Assembly: GCA_937895955.1 (NCBI GenBank) | Contig: CALAZI010000092.1 | Location: 1 to 16,718, forward strand | Length of the DNA stretch: 16,718 nucleotides | From: an uncultured Alphaproteobacteria bacterium | GTDB lineage: Bacteria; Pseudomonadota; Alphaproteobacteria; Caulobacterales; Parvularculaceae | Direction: 5' to 3' | In this document: positions 14,601-16,718 of the stretch, one piece after another | How positions within the stretch are numbered: the first letter of the stretch is position 1 | Layout of the letters: each line of letters starts with the position of its first letter | The notes under the pieces: model-generated | The model's input: only the letters and a program-made list of their open reading frames with translations | Told to the model about the DNA's origin: nothing | The model's database searches: none | Program-made: the position numbers and the translations under genes

Positions 14601-15908
14601 ATGAACCATTTTGTCATGGGTGCGATTTTCGGCGGGCTGTTTGGCGCGCTGTTCGGTGTGATCTTCGCGCTTTATCGCCGCTATTTGTTGCGCGTTCCGC
14701 GTCTTATCGGGCGCCGCCTGAAAATTCTCCCGCGCAAAGCCAAGGCGGTGGGAAGAAAAACCGGAACGGCGGGCCTCAGCTCCCACGCCAAAGTGATCGG
14801 CGATCTGCCGGCGATTCTTAGAGAACTTCATATTATTGACGATACGCCAGAAGATGGCGCGGCGGTCTATGATTTTACGGAAGAAGATCGCCAGCTCGTG
14901 ACGCGCAAAAAGGGATTTAAGACCTTCAAGCAGCCAAATTCGGGCTACTTCCAGGCGTCTGACGCAGATCCGGACCGCCATGCGGATTTGGCGCGGCGGT
15001 TTTTCTCAAGTCCCATTCAGGTCGAAACTGACGCGGACAATTTGTATGACGAGGAAGAGGGTGCGGTCATCGTGAAAATGTTTCGGCGTTCTGATCGGCC
15101 GATGCTCTACGCGATTGACAAATTCCGCTGTGTCGTCGGCGATAATGCGCGGCGTATGGTTGTGAAGTCTATTTTCGCCGTCATATGGATCGGCCTGATC
15201 GGCGCGCTTCTTAAATTGCTGATAGCGCTGAAATTTGATATTGCGCGTCAAACTTATGAGATAATCCTCATCATACTCGCCATCATCGCGTTGTGTCCGC
15301 TCGCCGCCTTATGGCTGCGCACCAACGTCTATTACAGCAATGCGCGCGATACGGGATTTGGCGATTTCAAGGCCTTGTTGCAGAGTTATTTCGCCGGCGT
15401 CAGCGATAAATTCGTCAACGCGCACTCAAAAATGAGTCATGCCATCCTCGGCGAAGAGGATCAGGACTTTTTGGCCGATAATGCCGAAAAATCACACAAG
15501 ATAATGTTGTGGCATGCTCTTCGGATTCTCTTCATGGAGAATTTCCTGCGCAATGAATACTACCAAATGCGACGCAATCTTCGATTCTACCAATTGTATT
15601 ACGCTTTCAGCGTGATTGCGGCTGGCATAGCCGTTTTTTGGATCATGGGATTAATTCCATTTGATCCGGAGAAAGGTCTTGGTTGGGTCGGTTTTTCGCC
15701 ATGGCTGTTTTTCATCGCAGCACTTGTCGTCGGTCTTGGCGTCTGGTGGCTCAGCATTGGTCGAAAAGATACGGAGCATCAGATCGAAAACCTGGATTGG
15801 CGAGGATTTGAGGCGCTGCATATGGATGAAAGGATGCGAGAGATCATCGGCGCCTACGCAAAGGAAGCCGGCATCGGCAAGCATCGCTTTACGCGCGGCA
15901 AAACCTGA
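14601..15908 (+). CDS. Unrecognised five-segment membrane protein with N-terminal glycine zipper
   Basis: I do not recognise this 435-residue protein. Hydrophobic segments lie near residues 6-25, 190-211, 219-239, 331-353 and 366-386. The first contains a perfect glycine zipper, G7-x3-G11-x3-G15-x3-G19, a motif that packs membrane helices into oligomers. A basic stretch follows (R-R-Y-L-L-R-V-P-R...R-K-A-K, 26-54). Residues 55-189 form a soluble charged region including an acidic run (D-A-D-N-L-Y-D-E-E-E-G, 145-154). A large loop (240-330) rich in K, H, N and E separates the second and third pairs, and a polar tail closes the chain (387-435). No catalytic motif, Walker box, cysteine pair or heme motif is evident. 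ATG 14601 has GGAG 9 nt and GGGGTGAT directly before it; TTG 14580 is less likely. Composition is unlike its neighbours: hand-counted G+C over 15481-15660 is 76 of 180 bases, and at least six ATA isoleucine codons occur. It stands alone between core genes, which suggests acquisition. Confidence 0.85.
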   Translation: MNHFVMGAIFGGLFGALFGVIFALYRRYLLRVPRLIGRRLKILPRKAKAVGRKTGTAGLSSHAKVIGDLPAILRELHIIDDTPEDGAAVYDFTEEDRQLVTRKKGFKTFKQPNSGYFQASDADPDRHADLARRFFSSPIQVETDADNLYDEEEGAVIVKMFRRSDRPMLYAIDKFRCVVGDNARRMVVKSIFAVIWIGLIGALLKLLIALKFDIARQTYEIILIILAIIALCPLAALWLRTNVYYSNARDTGFGDFKALLQSYFAGVSDKFVNAHSKMSHAILGEEDQDFLADNAEKSHKIMLWHALRILFMENFLRNEYYQMRRNLRFYQLYYAFSVIAAGIAVFWIMGLIPFDPEKGLGWVGFSPWLFFIAALVVGLGVWWLSIGRKDTEHQIENLDWRGFEALHMDERMREIIGAYAKEAGIGKHRFTRGKT

Positions 15909-15921
15909 TATCCGGCGGCGT

Positions 15922-16710
15922 TCAACGCCTTCCGAGATTTTTCGCCTCGACCCACAATTCCTCCATTTCCTCAAGGCTCGCCTTGCCGAGGCGGCCTTCG
16001 GCGTTGAGGCGCGTTTCGATATGCCGGAAGCGGCGCGAGAATTTTTCGTTCGTGCGGCGAAGCGCGGCTTCGGGGTCGACGTCGAGATGCCGCGATAGAT
16101 TGGCGATGACGAAGAGGAGATCGCCGAATTCGTCCTCGATTTTGTCCTGATCGCCGCTGTCGATCGCCTCGACAAGCTCCGCGGTTTCCTCCGCGATCTT
16201 GTCGAGAACGTCGCGCGGGTTTTTCCAGTCAAACCCGATCCGCGCCGCGCGCTTTTGCAATTTCACCGCGCGGGTGAGGCCGGGGAGGCCGACCGGCACG
16301 TCGTCGAGAAGGCCGGTCTTGCCTTTCTCCGCGCGTTCTTCCGCTTTCTGCGTTTCCCAATGCCGGGTCTGTTCCTCGGCGTCGCGCGCGTCGGCGCCCG
16401 CAAAGACATGCGGATGGCGCACCCGCATCTTGTCGGTGATCGCGCGCGCGACATCCTCGAAAGTGAAGGCGCCTTCCTCCTCAGCCATGCAGGCGTGAAA
16501 GACCGTCTGGAATAGGAGGTCGCCAAGCTCGTTTTTCAATTCATCCATATCGCCGCGTTCGATCGCGTCGGCGACTTCATAGGCTTCTTCGACCGTATAC
16601 GGAGCGATGGTGCGGAAATCCTGCTCAAGGTCCCAGGGGCAGCCCGTTCCAGGCGTTCTCAAGGCCGCCATCAGCGACAGTAATTCGTCGATTGCGCGCG
16701 CCGCCGCCAT
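15922..16710 (-). CDS. mazG: Nucleoside triphosphate pyrophosphohydrolase MazG
   Basis: A 262-residue house-cleaning enzyme that hydrolyses (d)NTPs to NMP and pyrophosphate. It shows the two tandem MazG repeats of the full-length enzyme (E. coli MazG has 263 residues). Repeat 1 has L-R-T-P-G-T-G-C-P-W-D (17-27), the metal-binding E41-E42-x-x-E45, and N-E-L-G-D with Glu61 and Asp64. Repeat 2 has E-E-T-A-E-L-V-E-A-I and D-E-F-G-D-L-L-F. Both metal sites look intact. The end (E-E-M-E-E-L-W-V-E-A-K) is typical. ATG 16710 lies 8 nt from the window edge, so the ribosome binding site and promoter cannot be seen. In many Rhizobiales mazG follows hflX; that gene would be to the right. It converges on the orphan membrane gene with 13 nt between stops and no clear terminator. 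Confidence 0.96.
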   Translation of the reverse strand: MAAARAIDELLSLMAALRTPGTGCPWDLEQDFRTIAPYTVEEAYEVADAIERGDMDELKNELGDLLFQTVFHACMAEEEGAFTFEDVARAITDKMRVRHPHVFAGADARDAEEQTRHWETQKAEERAEKGKTGLLDDVPVGLPGLTRAVKLQKRAARIGFDWKNPRDVLDKIAEETAELVEAIDSGDQDKIEDEFGDLLFVIANLSRHLDVDPEAALRRTNEKFSRRFRHIETRLNAEGRLGKASLEEMEELWVEAKNLGRR

Positions 16711-16718
16711 CCAAAAGG

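Noticed and set aside
14364..15921. Idea that the A/T-rich island is a mobile element
   Set aside because: No transposase, integrase, terminal inverted repeats, target duplication or tRNA-derived attachment site is visible at either edge. Only composition and isolation suggest transfer.

Overview
The window is GC-rich, with dense genes, ATGA overlaps and a core gene order that points to an alphaproteobacterium of the order Hyphomicrobiales (Rhizobiales), possibly a relative of the methanotrophic or methylotrophic families. The strongest clue is the minus-strand series Suv3-like DEAD/H helicase, S4 RNA-binding protein, 7Fe ferredoxin FdxA, CarD, with rpmB divergent from the helicase. This arrangement is familiar from that order. 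The genus assignment is inference.

Region 1 (1-8025): a truncated tRNA-Arg(CCU) lies on the minus strand at the left edge. Next, on the plus strand, is a tight three-gene unit: a bacterial alpha-2-macroglobulin (yfhM type, thioester intact), penicillin-binding protein 1C (pbpC), and a small degenerate nuclease-fold protein with a twin-arginine-like signal. The genes are 1 nt apart and then overlap by 4 nt, so they are almost certainly co-transcribed. yfhM-pbpC is a known periplasmic defence and repair pair: the macroglobulin traps proteases and PBP1C makes peptidoglycan.

Region 2 (8031-13021, minus strand): read in transcription order this is the helicase, an S4-domain protein overlapping it by 4 nt, fdxA with its own ribosome binding site, and then, after about 350 nt without a convincing gene, carD. 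CarD carries an unusually long Lys/Ala/Pro-rich N-terminal extension. These genes concern RNA metabolism, RNA binding, electron transfer and transcription initiation.

Region 3 (13134-14363, plus strand): rpmB (ribosomal protein L28) has a good housekeeping promoter. It is followed by a six-segment membrane protein resembling the VUT/YhhQ queuosine-precursor transporter family.

Region 4 (14364-15908): this is the one stretch that looks foreign to its surroundings. It is clearly more A/T-rich, has two perfect palindromes in its leader, and holds a single unrecognised five-segment membrane protein with a perfect glycine zipper. It is the best candidate for something undescribed.

Region 5 (15922-16710, minus strand): mazG, a nucleoside triphosphate pyrophosphohydrolase, runs convergently to the orphan gene with 13 nt between them. 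Its promoter and upstream neighbour lie beyond the window edge.

I found no CRISPR array, insertion sequence, prophage gene or integrase. Most of the window is ordinary core chromosome.
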